Source: Litoribrevibacter albus
GTDB lineage: Bacteria > Pseudomonadota > Gammaproteobacteria > Pseudomonadales > Litoribrevibacteraceae
Reading direction: 5' to 3'
NCBI RefSeq assembly: GCF_030159995.1
Contig: NZ_BSNM01000016.1
Coordinates: forward strand, 124,001 to 188,000
Length of the DNA stretch: 64,000 nt
Part shown: positions 53,577 through 61,842 of the stretch, piece after piece
Layout of the letters: each line of letters begins with the position of its first letter
How positions within the stretch are numbered: position 1 is the stretch's first letter
The notes under the pieces: model-generated
Seen by the model: only the letters and a program-made list of their open reading frames with translations
The model's database searches: none
Told to the model about the DNA's origin: nothing
Made by a program: the position numbers and the translations under genes

Positions 53577-53703
53577 TGCGCGCATCCTAGCAATAGCTCA
53601 TCAAGAATCCCGACTGATACTCTAACCCCCATAAGGTAGTGCTTCATCTATAGTATAAGAATAACCTCATGGGTCTCCCTTTCTGGGCTAGGAGGTCAGT
53701 CGC

Positions 53704-54828
53704 ATGTCACAGAATACCTCGTCATCCGATCACCAAAACACGGGTCACACGGATGAACAATCTAATGGATCATTTGATCAATGCTCTTCGACGAATCCAC
53801 CCATCAATCAGGTGGATCAATCAATCGAACAACCAAACGATCAACCAGGCAACCAACAAAGCTATCTGGCACGGGAAGAAGTTCAGGCGCTGAGAAAAGC
53901 CAATGATTTGAAAGCGGTCTGGGGACTTGTCTTCAACTGGCTTTTGGTGGCGGCTTCCTTTGCCTTGGTGGGCTATGATGCCAACCCGATTACGATACTG
54001 GTGGCGATGATCATTATTTCCGGCCGTCAGCTCGGCTTTGGGATTCTGTTGCACGATTGTTCTCATCGCTCCTGGTTCTCCAAAAGCTGGATGAACGACC
54101 ATCTGGGTCATTGGTTAGCAGGGGTTCCGATTTTGGTACCCATGCGCTTTTATCGCCCTTACCATTTTATTCACCACACCAAGACCGGCACGGAACTCGA
54201 CCCGGATGTGGATAACATTCGGAACTACCCCGTCACCAAAGCCAGTATGCGTCGAAAAGTCTGGCGAGACTTCACGGGCCGCTCCGGTTTGAAAGCCTTA
54301 TATGGCGTGTTATTTTTTGCCAATACCGGCCGAGTTGGGAACACCGTTTCTCTCGGGAATAAGCAAAATCAGCGCACAGCTCAGGAAACCCGCGATTTTG
54401 CCTTTGCCAACTTCCGCGACATTCTGATCTTTCACAGTGCCTTCTTTGGCATTTTCTGGATGATCGGTGAACCTATGCTCTACCTACTGTGGTGGGCATC
54501 TTATATCTTCACCTATCCGTTCATCATTCGTCTGAGACAAGTAGCAGAGCACGGTGCTATGCCGAAGTTATCGAGTAAGGATGTTCGGGAGACCACCCGA
54601 ACAACCCTCGCCAGTTGGTGGGAACGCCTGACCTTTGCGCCAAATTATGTGAATTACCATTGCGAGCATCACTACCAACCGACTGTGCCGGGCTACAATT
54701 TGCCGGAAATGCACCGACTGCTAAGACAACGGGGGTTCTATGAAGACCACTCTGCGGCGTTGGTGCAAGGCGGCTATCGGGAAGTTTTTCGCCTTGCTTC
54801 GTCCCAAAAGAGATCCCGTTCCAAGTGA
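53704..54828 (+). CDS. Membrane fatty acid desaturase
   Basis: The 374-residue integral membrane di-iron enzyme has the three histidine boxes HDCSHRS (around residue 119), HFIHHTKTG (about 155) and CEHHYQPTVP (about 320). It introduces a double bond into acyl lipids in the cytoplasmic membrane. The first roughly 55 residues are a Gln/Asn/Ser/Asp-rich low-complexity extension without predicted structure, not part of the catalytic domain. A GGAGGTC ribosome site precedes the start. Confidence 0.9.
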   Translation: MSQNTSSSDHQNTGHTDEQSNGSFDQCSSTNPPINQVDQSIEQPNDQPGNQQSYLAREEVQALRKANDLKAVWGLVFNWLLVAASFALVGYDANPITILVAMIIISGRQLGFGILLHDCSHRSWFSKSWMNDHLGHWLAGVPILVPMRFYRPYHFIHHTKTGTELDPDVDNIRNYPVTKASMRRKVWRDFTGRSGLKALYGVLFFANTGRVGNTVSLGNKQNQRTAQETRDFAFANFRDILIFHSAFFGIFWMIGEPMLYLLWWASYIFTYPFIIRLRQVAEHGAMPKLSSKDVRETTRTTLASWWERLTFAPNYVNYHCEHHYQPTVPGYNLPEMHRLLRQRGFYEDHSAALVQGGYREVFRLASSQKRSRSK

Positions 54829-54880
54829 TCCTCTTATGCCAGTTAACTCTTTTGCTCGTTAACCCCTCATGCCACTAAGC

Positions 54881-54907
54881 TGATCATCCGAGCTTCACGG
54901 ATGATCA
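54881..54907. terminator. Bidirectional terminator
   Basis: A perfect ten-bp stem TGATCATCCG / CGGATGATCA with a seven-base loop lies between convergent desaturase and hydrolase genes and overlaps the stop codon of the latter. Confidence 0.7.
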
Positions 54908-55807
54908 GACTTCAAGCGCCGACTGTTCTATTTTGAAACGATCACTGAGCCCTTCCAGAAACGCAGAGACCACTTTCTGAGGAGCTTCCACTTGCGGATA
55001 ATGGCCGATCTCTTCCAACTCGGTGACTTTAGCTCCCGGAACCAGCTTCCTAAAACGGTTAACCAGATGTTGACCGGAAATCGGGTCAATCACGCCATCA
55101 ATGAGATGCAAGGGCATCGCTACCGCATCAGACTGCTGTAACGCCCCCACCCAACGCTCACGAAACTCCCGACGTTCCTGCATGTAATAAATTAACTGCG
55201 GAACGACCAAGCGCCCTTGTTTGTACTCAAGCAACGTCCATAGCTCATCGATATCCGACAAAGTTAACCCGTCAGAACAAATCCGCTGAAGACTGTCCGT
55301 AAACTTCTTCTTACTCATCAACTTCGCCAGGATAGATCCTATCGGACTCATCAGTAACTTTTGAATCAGTAAGGGTTTATGGGTTTCCGGGAATAACCCG
55401 CCATTTAATAAACTGACGGACTTAATCTCAAAGCTCAGACTCCCTTCAATATGACGTGCCAACAGCTCTTGCGACACCGTATCGCCATAGTCATGCCCCA
55501 GAATATGAACCGCCGGTAACTTCAGTTGCTCCACTAAATGCACAATGACATCGGCCTGCTTCGCAATGGAATAACCAAACGACGTAGACTTGTCCGAAAA
55601 GCCGTAGCCCATCATGTCTGGTGCAATTAAATCAAAGTTCGGGGTTAATAGCGGCCAGATGCCCTTCCAGTCGATACTGGCGGAAGGAAAACCATGCAGT
55701 AGTAACAAAGGGTCGCCAGCCCCTTCCCTTTTATAGAACACCCGGTGCCCCTGATAAGAGAAGTAGTCACCTGAACGCTGCCACTCTAGTAATACTTCAG
55801 AGAGCAT
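54905..55807 (-). CDS. Alpha/beta hydrolase, MEST/PEG1-like
   Basis: The 300-residue alpha/beta hydrolase has an oxyanion-hole motif LLLLHGFPSASIDW and GMGYGFSDK-like segment. The nucleophile elbow GHDYGD has Asp as nucleophile, as in epoxide hydrolases and dehalogenases. Segments LNGGLFPETHKPLLIQKLL, REFRERWVGAL and IGHYPQVEAP strongly recall the vertebrate MEST (PEG1) protein. The catalytic His is in GHYPQ. The substrate is unknown. No signal peptide is seen. It is divergent from a thioesterase gene. Confidence 0.87.
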   Translation of the reverse strand: MLSEVLLEWQRSGDYFSYQGHRVFYKREGAGDPLLLLHGFPSASIDWKGIWPLLTPNFDLIAPDMMGYGFSDKSTSFGYSIAKQADVIVHLVEQLKLPAVHILGHDYGDTVSQELLARHIEGSLSFEIKSVSLLNGGLFPETHKPLLIQKLLMSPIGSILAKLMSKKKFTDSLQRICSDGLTLSDIDELWTLLEYKQGRLVVPQLIYYMQERREFRERWVGALQQSDAVAMPLHLIDGVIDPISGQHLVNRFRKLVPGAKVTELEEIGHYPQVEAPQKVVSAFLEGLSDRFKIEQSALEV

Positions 55808-55923
55808 ATCATCCTCGTTTTATGAGCTTTTATTCATTATTATGGCCCCACTTTAAATTGATACTCGACCAGACACAAGAACTGATACTATTATCAATAC
55901 CTTATTTTCACTGGGAGGGCTGC

Positions 55924-56322
55924 ATGCACATCTACCGTACTCAAGTCACCGATCAGGACCTCGACCATAACCACCACGTCAACAATGTGGTCTACATTCA
56001 GTGGATGCAAAACGCCGCTGAAGATCACGGCCAGACCGCAGGCATTATCGAGCTGTCCGATAAAGATAATGGCACCTGGTTTGTTCGAGAGCACAACATC
56101 GTTTACAAACAACCTGCCATGCCCGGTGACGAGGTGATGATTGAAACCTGGATCGAAAACATCAAAGGCTTCCAATCGTTGAGAAAATACGAGATCAAAC
56201 GTACTTCGGATCAAGTTCTATTAGCCAGTGCCTACACTAACTGGGTCTATGTGGATAAGGATCAAGGCAAGCCGAAGAAAATCCCTGCCGAATTCAAAAA
56301 CATGTTCAACTGCCCTGCTTAG
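55924..56322 (+). CDS. 4HBT-type acyl-CoA thioesterase
   Basis: The roughly 132-residue hotdog protein has QDLDHNHHVNNVVYIQWMQNAAEDH, the 4-hydroxybenzoyl-CoA/YbgC-type active-site region, followed by FVREHNIVYKQPAMPGDEVMIETWIEN. It cleaves short- to medium-chain or aromatic acyl-CoA. The start at 55924 is set by a GGAGG five bases upstream; the frame is open for 100 codons further upstream, but that part overlaps the divergent hydrolase gene and is not credible. Confidence 0.87.
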   Translation: MHIYRTQVTDQDLDHNHHVNNVVYIQWMQNAAEDHGQTAGIIELSDKDNGTWFVREHNIVYKQPAMPGDEVMIETWIENIKGFQSLRKYEIKRTSDQVLLASAYTNWVYVDKDQGKPKKIPAEFKNMFNCPA

Positions 56323-56342
56323 TGGATCGGCCAAATAGACTC

Positions 56343-56370
56343 GGCTACATACACTTGGCTATACATACTT
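56343..56370. repeat. Imperfect 14-bp tandem duplication
   Basis: GGCTACATACACTT and GGCTATACATACTT lie head to tail just after the thioesterase gene. Confidence 0.6.
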
Positions 56371-56546
56371 GGCCATAAAAGCAGAGCACGAATAGCATCA
56401 AAGAGATGACATAAACAGAGTGATCATTTAAGCACGCATTTTATTGATCTAGGCGGACTTTCTCCGATAAATATCTGCTAGTGTTTAAGTCATCACATAG
56501 CACTTTAAATCCCTAGCGAATATCAATCAGCAGGGTGGAGGCCAAT

Positions 56547-56927
56547 ATGGAATACAATTCGTTAAAGTCACTGGGCGTCAAGCACATAGAAGACATTGAG
56601 AAATATTCTCTACGCAGTGAATTAGATCAGGACGTCCTCAAAATTTACCATGTCCGTAAAAAAGGCGAGCTGTTTCAGCGCAGTGAAAAGTTTAAATTCC
56701 CTCGCAGAAAACGAATGGTTCGTTCGGATGTAAATCCTTCCGAATACAAAGAAATCAGTGAGGTCTCGTCCGTACTGACTCACGTACTGGCGGAGCTGGA
56801 TGACATCACCAACCACGTACATGATGAGAAATCGGTAAAAGAGCAAATCTTGTCAGATCTCAGACATCTGGAAAAAGTTGTTCAGAACAAAATCGCCGAA
56901 ATAGAGTCAAAGCTGGATCGCCTTTAA
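56547..56927 (+). CDS. DUF3461 family protein
   Basis: The roughly 126-residue protein starts with SLKSLGVKHIEDIEKYSLRSE, followed by VLKIYHVRKKGELFQRSEKFKFPR, the pattern of DUF3461 proteins found in gammaproteobacteria. The C-terminal 60 residues form a predicted coiled-coil (SSVLTHVLAELDDITNHVHDEKSVKEQILSDLRHLEKVVQNK in parts). Its function is unknown. The ATG at 56547 has GGAGG upstream; a GTG at 56535 is part of that ribosome site and is rejected. Confidence 0.87.
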   Translation: MEYNSLKSLGVKHIEDIEKYSLRSELDQDVLKIYHVRKKGELFQRSEKFKFPRRKRMVRSDVNPSEYKEISEVSSVLTHVLAELDDITNHVHDEKSVKEQILSDLRHLEKVVQNKIAEIESKLDRL

Positions 56928-56979
56928 CGCTATTCTTGGGCTATCGCCAGATCTAATATCCTTCAAGACACCGGATGAT

Positions 56980-57004
56980 GCTTGGTAAAGTTGCTTTACC
57001 AAGC
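56980..57004 (+). terminator. Hairpin after the DUF3461 gene
   Basis: A perfect 11-bp stem GCTTGGTAAAG / CTTTACCAAGC with a three-base loop lies 53 bases past the stop; no T-run follows. Confidence 0.6.
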
Positions 57005-57056
57005 GCGATCACGCCACTAAGATAGCCCCCATCAAATATCAACGAAAGGGATTCTC

Positions 57057-57629
57057 ATGAAAGCACCTATCTCACACAAACTCTCTTCGGCCCTAACATT
57101 GGCTTGCGCCGTGGCTTTCTCTGCATCCGCACAAGCAGGAGATTTCGAGCTTCAATTAAGCGATGACTCGGTGTACGCAGAAGTTTCTTCGCCTGATTCC
57201 ACGCCAATGAGATTCTCAGCGGGCTATCTGTATCACGAAGACAGCCGCAATGTAATGAATCTTGATTTTCATGCTCAGAATAAATCAAGCTTTCAAGGCA
57301 ATGACACGCACGTGGGCTTAGGTATGAAAGGCATTGGCTACCACGAGCACAACCTTGATGGCTTGGGCATGGGATTAGGTGGCTTTGGTGAGATTGAATT
57401 GAATCAAGTGCCAGGTTTATCGCTGGGTGGCTCACTGCATTACTCGCCAAGCATTCTGACCTTCAGCGATGTGGATGATTTCCTGTGGCTTGAAGCCTAC
57501 TCAAATTACGCAGTGATGCCTAATGCAGCTGTGCAGTTCGGTTATCGTTATATCAAAGCCGATATGGAAGAAGGTAAAGACCGCTCGCTTGAGTCTTCAG
57601 CGTTTCTGGGGATTCGCTTCCAGTTCTAA
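57057..57629 (+). CDS. YfaZ family outer-membrane protein
   Basis: The 190-residue protein has a signal peptide cleaved near AQA-GD (residue 27) and a small beta-barrel mature part with alternating strands. GGSLHYSPSILTFSDVDDFLWLEAYSNYAVMPNAAVQFGYRYI is characteristic of YfaZ, and the protein ends in an outer-membrane signature with terminal Phe (LGIRFQF). Its function is not known. Confidence 0.85.
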   Translation: MKAPISHKLSSALTLACAVAFSASAQAGDFELQLSDDSVYAEVSSPDSTPMRFSAGYLYHEDSRNVMNLDFHAQNKSSFQGNDTHVGLGMKGIGYHEHNLDGLGMGLGGFGEIELNQVPGLSLGGSLHYSPSILTFSDVDDFLWLEAYSNYAVMPNAAVQFGYRYIKADMEEGKDRSLESSAFLGIRFQF

Positions 57630-57679
57630 GTGAAGCTTATTCCGTTTCTGTATCAGGAACGGAGATAAATCCTTCCCAT

Positions 57680-57716
57680 AAAAAAAGCGCCGGATGATCT
57701 CACCCGGCGCTTTTTT
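57680..57716. terminator. Bidirectional terminator
   Basis: GCGCCGG / CCGGCGC with a short loop is flanked by a run of A on the left and six T on the right, so it works in either direction. It closes yfaZ and could also stop transcripts from deaD. Confidence 0.92.
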
Positions 57717-57754
57717 CGTTTTCTGGATCTGATCCTGACGATTAAATCCAGAAC

Positions 57755-57818
57755 AGCTCATCTAGCAAACTAATCTAGAAAGCTCATCAGAAAACTCATC
57801 TAGAAAGCTCATCCAGAA
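57755..57818. repeat. Degenerate 12-14 bp tandem repeat
   Basis: Five imperfect copies of AGCTCATCTAGAA-like units lie just downstream of the deaD stop. Confidence 0.7.
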
Positions 57819-57836
57819 GAACTACGCAATCAGAGA

Positions 57837-59702
57837 TTAATCTTCTGTCTTGCGCGGCTTTCTCGGCTTACGCGGCCCTTTAGGCGCTTCACCTTCCGGG
57901 CGACGACCTTTGCTGGCTAAACGCTTATCACCACGAGGCTTGTCACCCCGAGGCTTGTCACCAGAACGTCCACGATCAGAGCGACCTTTCTTAGGCTTAG
58001 GCCCTTGAGTGGCTTTTGCCAAGCGCATTTGCTTACCAACGATTCTCACACCTTTCAGATGCTCAAATACCTCTGCTGGCATGCCTTCAGGCAATGACAC
58101 ATAAGAATGATCTTCGTGAATGTCGATGCTACCAATGTAACGGCTTTCAATGTCCGCTTCGTTAGCAATCGCGCCCACAATATGCTTAGGCTCAACACCA
58201 TCGGCACGACCGATTTCCATACGGAACTCTTCCATCGGAACACCTGTGTCGCGTGGCTGACGCTCACCGCGTTCACGCTTAGGACGGTCACCACGATCGC
58301 GGCCACGGCCATCTCGTCCATCCCGACCTTCTCTGCCATCACGCTCTTCGAAGTCTTTACGACGTTCACGCTTAGGACGATCTTTCAACAACAGCGGCTC
58401 ATCACCTTGAACCAGCTTCGCCAATGCCGCCGCGATTTCAAGCGCAGGAATGTTCTTCTCTTCCTGATACTGCTCGATCAATTCCTGGAAGAACTGAAGA
58501 TCTGTTTCAGAACCCAGCGCTTCAGTAATGCGATCTTTAAAGCGAGACACACGACGATCATTCACGTCTTGCGTTGACGGCAAGGTCATCTCTTCGATGG
58601 TCTTATTAGTTGCACGCTCAATAGCACGCAACATACGACGCTCACGCGGCGCAGCAAACAGAATTGCTTCACCACTACGGCCCGCACGACCAGTACGGCC
58701 AATACGGTGAACGTAAGCTTCAGTGTCATAAGGAATGTCGTAGTTGATTACGTGAGTAATACGCTCAACGTCCAAACCACGTGCCGCAACATCGGTTGCG
58801 ATCAAGATGTCCAATTGACCGTTCTTCAAACGCTCAACGGTACGTGCACGGGATTGCTGTGCCATGTCACCGTTCAACGCCGCTGCTGAATAGCCACGGG
58901 CTTCCAGCTTCTCAGCCAATTCTTCGGTCGCATTCTTGGTACGTACGAACATGATCATGCCGTCGAACGGCTCGGTTTCAAGGATACGGGTCAACGCATC
59001 CAGCTTGTGCATACCACTTACCATCCAAACACGTTGACGGATGGTAGACGCCGTCTGAGTTTTTACCTTGATGGTAACTTCTTTCGGGTCATTCAGATAA
59101 TTAGTCGCGATACGCTTAATTTCTTTCGGCATGGTTGCCGAGAACAACGCAATCTGACGTTGCTCTGGTGTTTGTTCCAGAATCCATTCAACGTCATCAA
59201 TGAAGCCCATGCGTAGCATTTCGTCGGCTTCATCCAGAACCAAGGTCTGAAGATCGGACAGATCCAGCGTACCACGACGCATGTGATCCATAACACGGCC
59301 CGGAGTACCTACAACCACGTGAACGCCACGCTTCAACGCGCGAATCTGAGAGCTGTAGTCTTGACCACCGTAAATAGGTAACACGTGGAAACCTTTACGA
59401 CGAGCTGCGTATTTTTGGAATGCTTCTGCTACCTGAATAGCCAGCTCACGCGTTGGAGCAAGAACCAAAGCTTGAGGCTTGCTCTTACGAATATTGATGT
59501 TCGCTACCAGAGGAACAGCGAACGCAGCAGTTTTACCGGTACCGGTTTGCGCCTGACCAAGGACATCGTGTCCTTCCATGACGTAAGGGATAGTTTCTGC
59601 TTGGATTGGAGAAGGGGTTTCATAACCCACGTCTTTAAGCGCCTTCAGCACATGATCGGGTAAACCCAGATCGCCGAAGGTCACATTTAACTCATCTGAC
59701 AT
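57837..59702 (-). CDS. deaD: DEAD-box RNA helicase DeaD/CsdA
   Basis: The 621-residue helicase has the Q motif (GYETPSPIQAETIP), AQTGTGKT (Walker A), PTRELA, TPGRVMD, DEAD, SAT, ARGLDV and HRIGRTGRAGR in order. A DbpA-type RNA-binding domain (EFRMEIGRADGVEPKHIVGAIANEADIESRYIG in parts) lies near residues 485-560. Arg/Gly/Asp/Lys-rich tails surround it, with short repeats such as RGDKPRGDKP. It unwinds structured RNA in ribosome assembly and cold adaptation. A 190-base leader before the start may hold regulatory RNA structure, as in other deaD genes, but I saw no defined element. Confidence 0.95.
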   Translation of the reverse strand: MSDELNVTFGDLGLPDHVLKALKDVGYETPSPIQAETIPYVMEGHDVLGQAQTGTGKTAAFAVPLVANINIRKSKPQALVLAPTRELAIQVAEAFQKYAARRKGFHVLPIYGGQDYSSQIRALKRGVHVVVGTPGRVMDHMRRGTLDLSDLQTLVLDEADEMLRMGFIDDVEWILEQTPEQRQIALFSATMPKEIKRIATNYLNDPKEVTIKVKTQTASTIRQRVWMVSGMHKLDALTRILETEPFDGMIMFVRTKNATEELAEKLEARGYSAAALNGDMAQQSRARTVERLKNGQLDILIATDVAARGLDVERITHVINYDIPYDTEAYVHRIGRTGRAGRSGEAILFAAPRERRMLRAIERATNKTIEEMTLPSTQDVNDRRVSRFKDRITEALGSETDLQFFQELIEQYQEEKNIPALEIAAALAKLVQGDEPLLLKDRPKRERRKDFEERDGREGRDGRDGRGRDRGDRPKRERGERQPRDTGVPMEEFRMEIGRADGVEPKHIVGAIANEADIESRYIGSIDIHEDHSYVSLPEGMPAEVFEHLKGVRIVGKQMRLAKATQGPKPKKGRSDRGRSGDKPRGDKPRGDKRLASKGRRPEGEAPKGPRKPRKPRKTED

Positions 59703-59895
59703 TTGGAGGCCTTATAGAGAAAGGAAAAAAATAACGGACCACCCTAGGATCTAGACAGATCAACATCAGACACGATCGCCACCCTGGCAATCTCACAATC
59801 CTTAAGTGGATACGTTTCACAGGCGCGCAGTATAGCGACTAAACGTATATAATGCATGTTCCTTTTCGTATCAAATTAACTTCCGGGAAAAAATC

Positions 59896-60345
59896 ATGCC
59901 TATATGGGTCGATGCCGATGCCTGCCCACGAGTCATCAAAGACATCTTATTTAGAGCGGCTGATCGCGCTGCCATAGAGTTGATTTTAGTTGCTAATCAG
60001 CCGCTTGCTACTCCACCTTCAAAATTTATTCGATCGGTACAAGTGATGCCCGGCTTCGACGTGGCCGACCACTACATTGCTCAAAACATCATCGAAGGCG
60101 ATTTAGTGATTACCGGTGATATTCCTCTGGCCGGTGAAGTCATCGAGCTCAAAGCAACTGTCCTGACACCGCGCGGCGAAAGCCTGCACAAAGGCAACAT
60201 CGGCCCACGCTTGACCATGAGAAACTTTATGGAAGACATGCGAAGTGCCGGTCAAGTAAGCGGTGGGCCACCCGCGATGAATCAAACCGAGCGTAGGGAT
60301 TTTGCGAATAAACTGGATCAGTGGATTGCGAAGTTGAGGAAGTAG
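59896..60345 (+). CDS. YaiI/YqxD family protein (UPF0178)
   Basis: The 149-residue protein has the family start IWVDADACPRVIKDIL, then GFDVADHYIAQNI, GDLVITGDIPLA and NIGPRLTMRNFMEDMR. The family has a PIN-like fold; its activity is not firmly known. The 3' end (60296-60338, coding RDFANKLDQWIAKL) has a decayed second copy about 690 bases downstream, on the far side of the Phd/RelE module. Confidence 0.92.
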   Translation: MPIWVDADACPRVIKDILFRAADRAAIELILVANQPLATPPSKFIRSVQVMPGFDVADHYIAQNIIEGDLVITGDIPLAGEVIELKATVLTPRGESLHKGNIGPRLTMRNFMEDMRSAGQVSGGPPAMNQTERRDFANKLDQWIAKLRK

Positions 60346-60350
60346 ATAAT

Positions 60351-60638
60351 CTAAGGCAGTTTAAGCAGGCGTTCACTACGCCATACACGAATAACTTTAA
60401 TTGCCTGACTCTCGCGGAGATACACAACTCGAAATGGCGAATGAATCAGTTCACGAATAGATTCATCATTAAACTCCGGCACAACCCTCCCAATTTCAGG
60501 GTGGGTTGCCAGAGTTTCGACATGCTCAATGATGGATGCAACAAAATCCTGGCCTATTTGAGGAACACCCTGCTCCGAATAATACTCTTTGATGCTCTTA
60601 AGGTCTTCGACTGCCGATGCTGAAAAAGAAATATTCAC
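60351..60638 (-). CDS. RelE/ParE family toxin
   Basis: The 95-residue protein has SASAVEDLKSIKEYYSEQGVPQIGQDFVASIIEHVETLATHPEIGR, followed by IRELIHSPFRVVYLRE and IKVIRVWRSERLL, typical of ParE/RelE toxins with conserved C-terminal Arg. It lies three bases after the Phd-type antitoxin gene, forming an antitoxin-toxin operon. It ends only five bases from the convergent yaiI stop, unusually tight and consistent with insertion next to yaiI. Confidence 0.9.
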   Translation of the reverse strand: MNISFSASAVEDLKSIKEYYSEQGVPQIGQDFVASIIEHVETLATHPEIGRVVPEFNDESIRELIHSPFRVVYLRESQAIKVIRVWRSERLLKLP

Positions 60639-60641
60639 GCA

Positions 60642-60908
60642 CTAAAGACCTAACTGCTTTTTCACTTCATCGATATCAGAAGTATCACCTTCCTTAATCT
60701 CCATTAAACCTTGAGCAACCGCCTTTACAAACTCAAGTTCTTCTTTAGCACTTTCGTAATCATCCAATCCCTGAACCACCGCTACACCACGACCTCTGCT
60801 CGTTAAAAGCACTGGTCGATGCGTATCCTTAGCATGATTGACTACTTTACCGGGATTAACTTTAAGGTCAGACAATGGAATAACGTCTTCAGAAAATTTT
60901 GTTTGCAT
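60642..60908 (-). CDS. Phd/YefM family antitoxin
   Basis: The roughly 88-residue protein has the Phd N-terminal DNA-binding pattern SEDVIPLSDLKVNPGKVVNHAKDTHRPVLLTSRGRGVAVVQGLDDYE and an acidic C-terminal tail for toxin binding. The start at 60908 (MQTKFSE) aligns with relatives; an ATG at 60926 would add six residues. It precedes the RelE-type toxin gene and presumably autoregulates the pair. Confidence 0.9.
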   Translation of the reverse strand: MQTKFSEDVIPLSDLKVNPGKVVNHAKDTHRPVLLTSRGRGVAVVQGLDDYESAKEELEFVKAVAQGLMEIKEGDTSDIDEVKKQLGL

Positions 60909-60968
60909 CGAGAAAGCCCCCATCAAAGACCTACTTATAGCACCTATTAACAGGTCTTTTCAAGAAAA

Positions 60969-61031
60969 TCGACAACCAAAACGGAGAATAGGGATTTTTC
61001 GAATAAGCAGGATCTGAAGATTGAGAAGTTG
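60969..61031 (+). pseudogene. Decayed copy of the yaiI 3' end
   Basis: Positions 60989-61031 match 60296-60338 (the 3' end of yaiI) without gaps at 36 of 43 bases. Translated in the matching frame it reads TENRDFSNKQDLKIEKL, against TERRDFANKLDQWIAKL in the intact gene. No start or upstream part of the gene is present. It lies beyond the antitoxin gene, so the toxin-antitoxin module sits between the two copies. Confidence 0.75.
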
Positions 61032-61032
61032 C

Positions 61033-61089
61033 CTAGAACGCCCGCTTAAAATGCACCGCCAGGCGTTATTTTTGAAGCCTTTGTTATGT
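61033..61089 (-). repeat. Integron attC-like site, short
   Basis: On the minus strand the segment begins right after the stop of the 202-residue orphan gene with ACATAAC. It continues TAACAAAGGCTTCAA (compare TAACAAACGCCTCAA of Vibrio cholerae repeats) and ends TTTAAGCGGGCGTTC (compare CTTAGGCGGGCGTTA), then TAG. The arms form an imperfect palindrome over 57 bases, the normal small attC size. Comparison with the Vibrio repeat is from memory. Confidence 0.5.
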
Positions 61090-61698
61090 TCATTTACCTC
61101 GAATCTTAGGGCCAAAAAATCGCTCCACCTTCCTAACCGACTCAATTATCTTTTGGCTGAATTCGTCATCATCCGAAACAAAGTACACAACCTTGTTATT
61201 CTCAATAACTCGATCAGGGCTACTATCAACTTTAGCTCCAGGGCCGGCATAAGCTCCTTTCATCCAGAAATGCAGCCAAATGGCACCTCTTAAATCCCCA
61301 ATACGTTGCTGCATTTCATTGAAACAGTTATGAGCACTATCGGACCATATCGCCTTTGCTTCAAGACGTATTGTTTGTAACTCTGTCCACTTTTCATAAA
61401 GTGAAGACATACGTTCATCATATATCCTTTGCTCTTCTTCAAGTCTACGCCCAGCATCAACCTCTTCTTTACTTAGGTACAACATTGGATTTCTAACAAC
61501 TTGAAGGGCCTGCTGGACTTCATAAGCTTTTAAAACTGCCTTTTTAGCGAGTTCATATTCGCTTGTTCCTCGCAGTTGTCGCCTCCAAGTGAATAGACCG
61601 CATGTACCAATAATAAGAGCACCAACAGTGCCTATGATTGAAAATACATCCTTGGTCAATGACCAGTCGATTTCACTTATAGCGATGCATAAATTCAA
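61090..61698 (-). CDS. Orphan membrane-anchored protein of unknown function (cassette-like)
   Basis: The 202-residue protein has one N-terminal membrane helix (VFSIIGTVGALIIGTCGLFTW, residues about 17-37) and a long helical cytoplasmic part with several Trp (SLYEKWTELQTIRLEAKAIW; LRGAIWLHFWMKGAY). I do not recognise a family. The start is TTG with a good AGGAG six bases upstream. The stop touches an attC-like palindrome and another such palindrome lies 16 bases before the start, as in an integron gene cassette without its own promoter. Confidence 0.65.
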   Translation of the reverse strand: MNLCIAISEIDWSLTKDVFSIIGTVGALIIGTCGLFTWRRQLRGTSEYELAKKAVLKAYEVQQALQVVRNPMLYLSKEEVDAGRRLEEEQRIYDERMSSLYEKWTELQTIRLEAKAIWSDSAHNCFNEMQQRIGDLRGAIWLHFWMKGAYAGPGAKVDSSPDRVIENNKVVYFVSDDDEFSQKIIESVRKVERFFGPKIRGK

Positions 61699-61713
61699 TA
61701 TATTCTCCTAAGC

Positions 61714-61842
61714 ATATAACGTGCAGCTTTACGGTAATTGAATGACGGACTTTTTGTGCAACAAAGCGAAATGCACAAAAAAGACCGACTGAAATTTGTC
61801 CGTAACAGCGCCTGACAAGCCCCGGTCATATAGAAGTTAGGC
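61714..61842 (-). repeat. Integron attC-like site, long
   Basis: On the minus strand it starts with GCCTAAC, a perfect attC core (RYYYAAC) that includes the stop codon of the upstream 126-residue gene. It ends with GTTATAT before the next gene. The 129-base interior is an imperfect palindrome with a central hairpin TGCACAAAAA / TTTTTGTGCA. Length and stop-codon position match long attC sites of chromosomal integrons. Confidence 0.55.

Noticed and set aside
55621-55923. Longer form of the 4HBT thioesterase
   Set aside because: The extra 101 residues overlap the divergent hydrolase gene and lack hotdog features; GGAGG directly before 55924 fixes the start.
57755-57818. Degenerate repeats after deaD as a CRISPR or binding-site array
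   Set aside because: Copies are imperfect, without spacers, and lie past the stop in a short convergent gap; most likely slippage.
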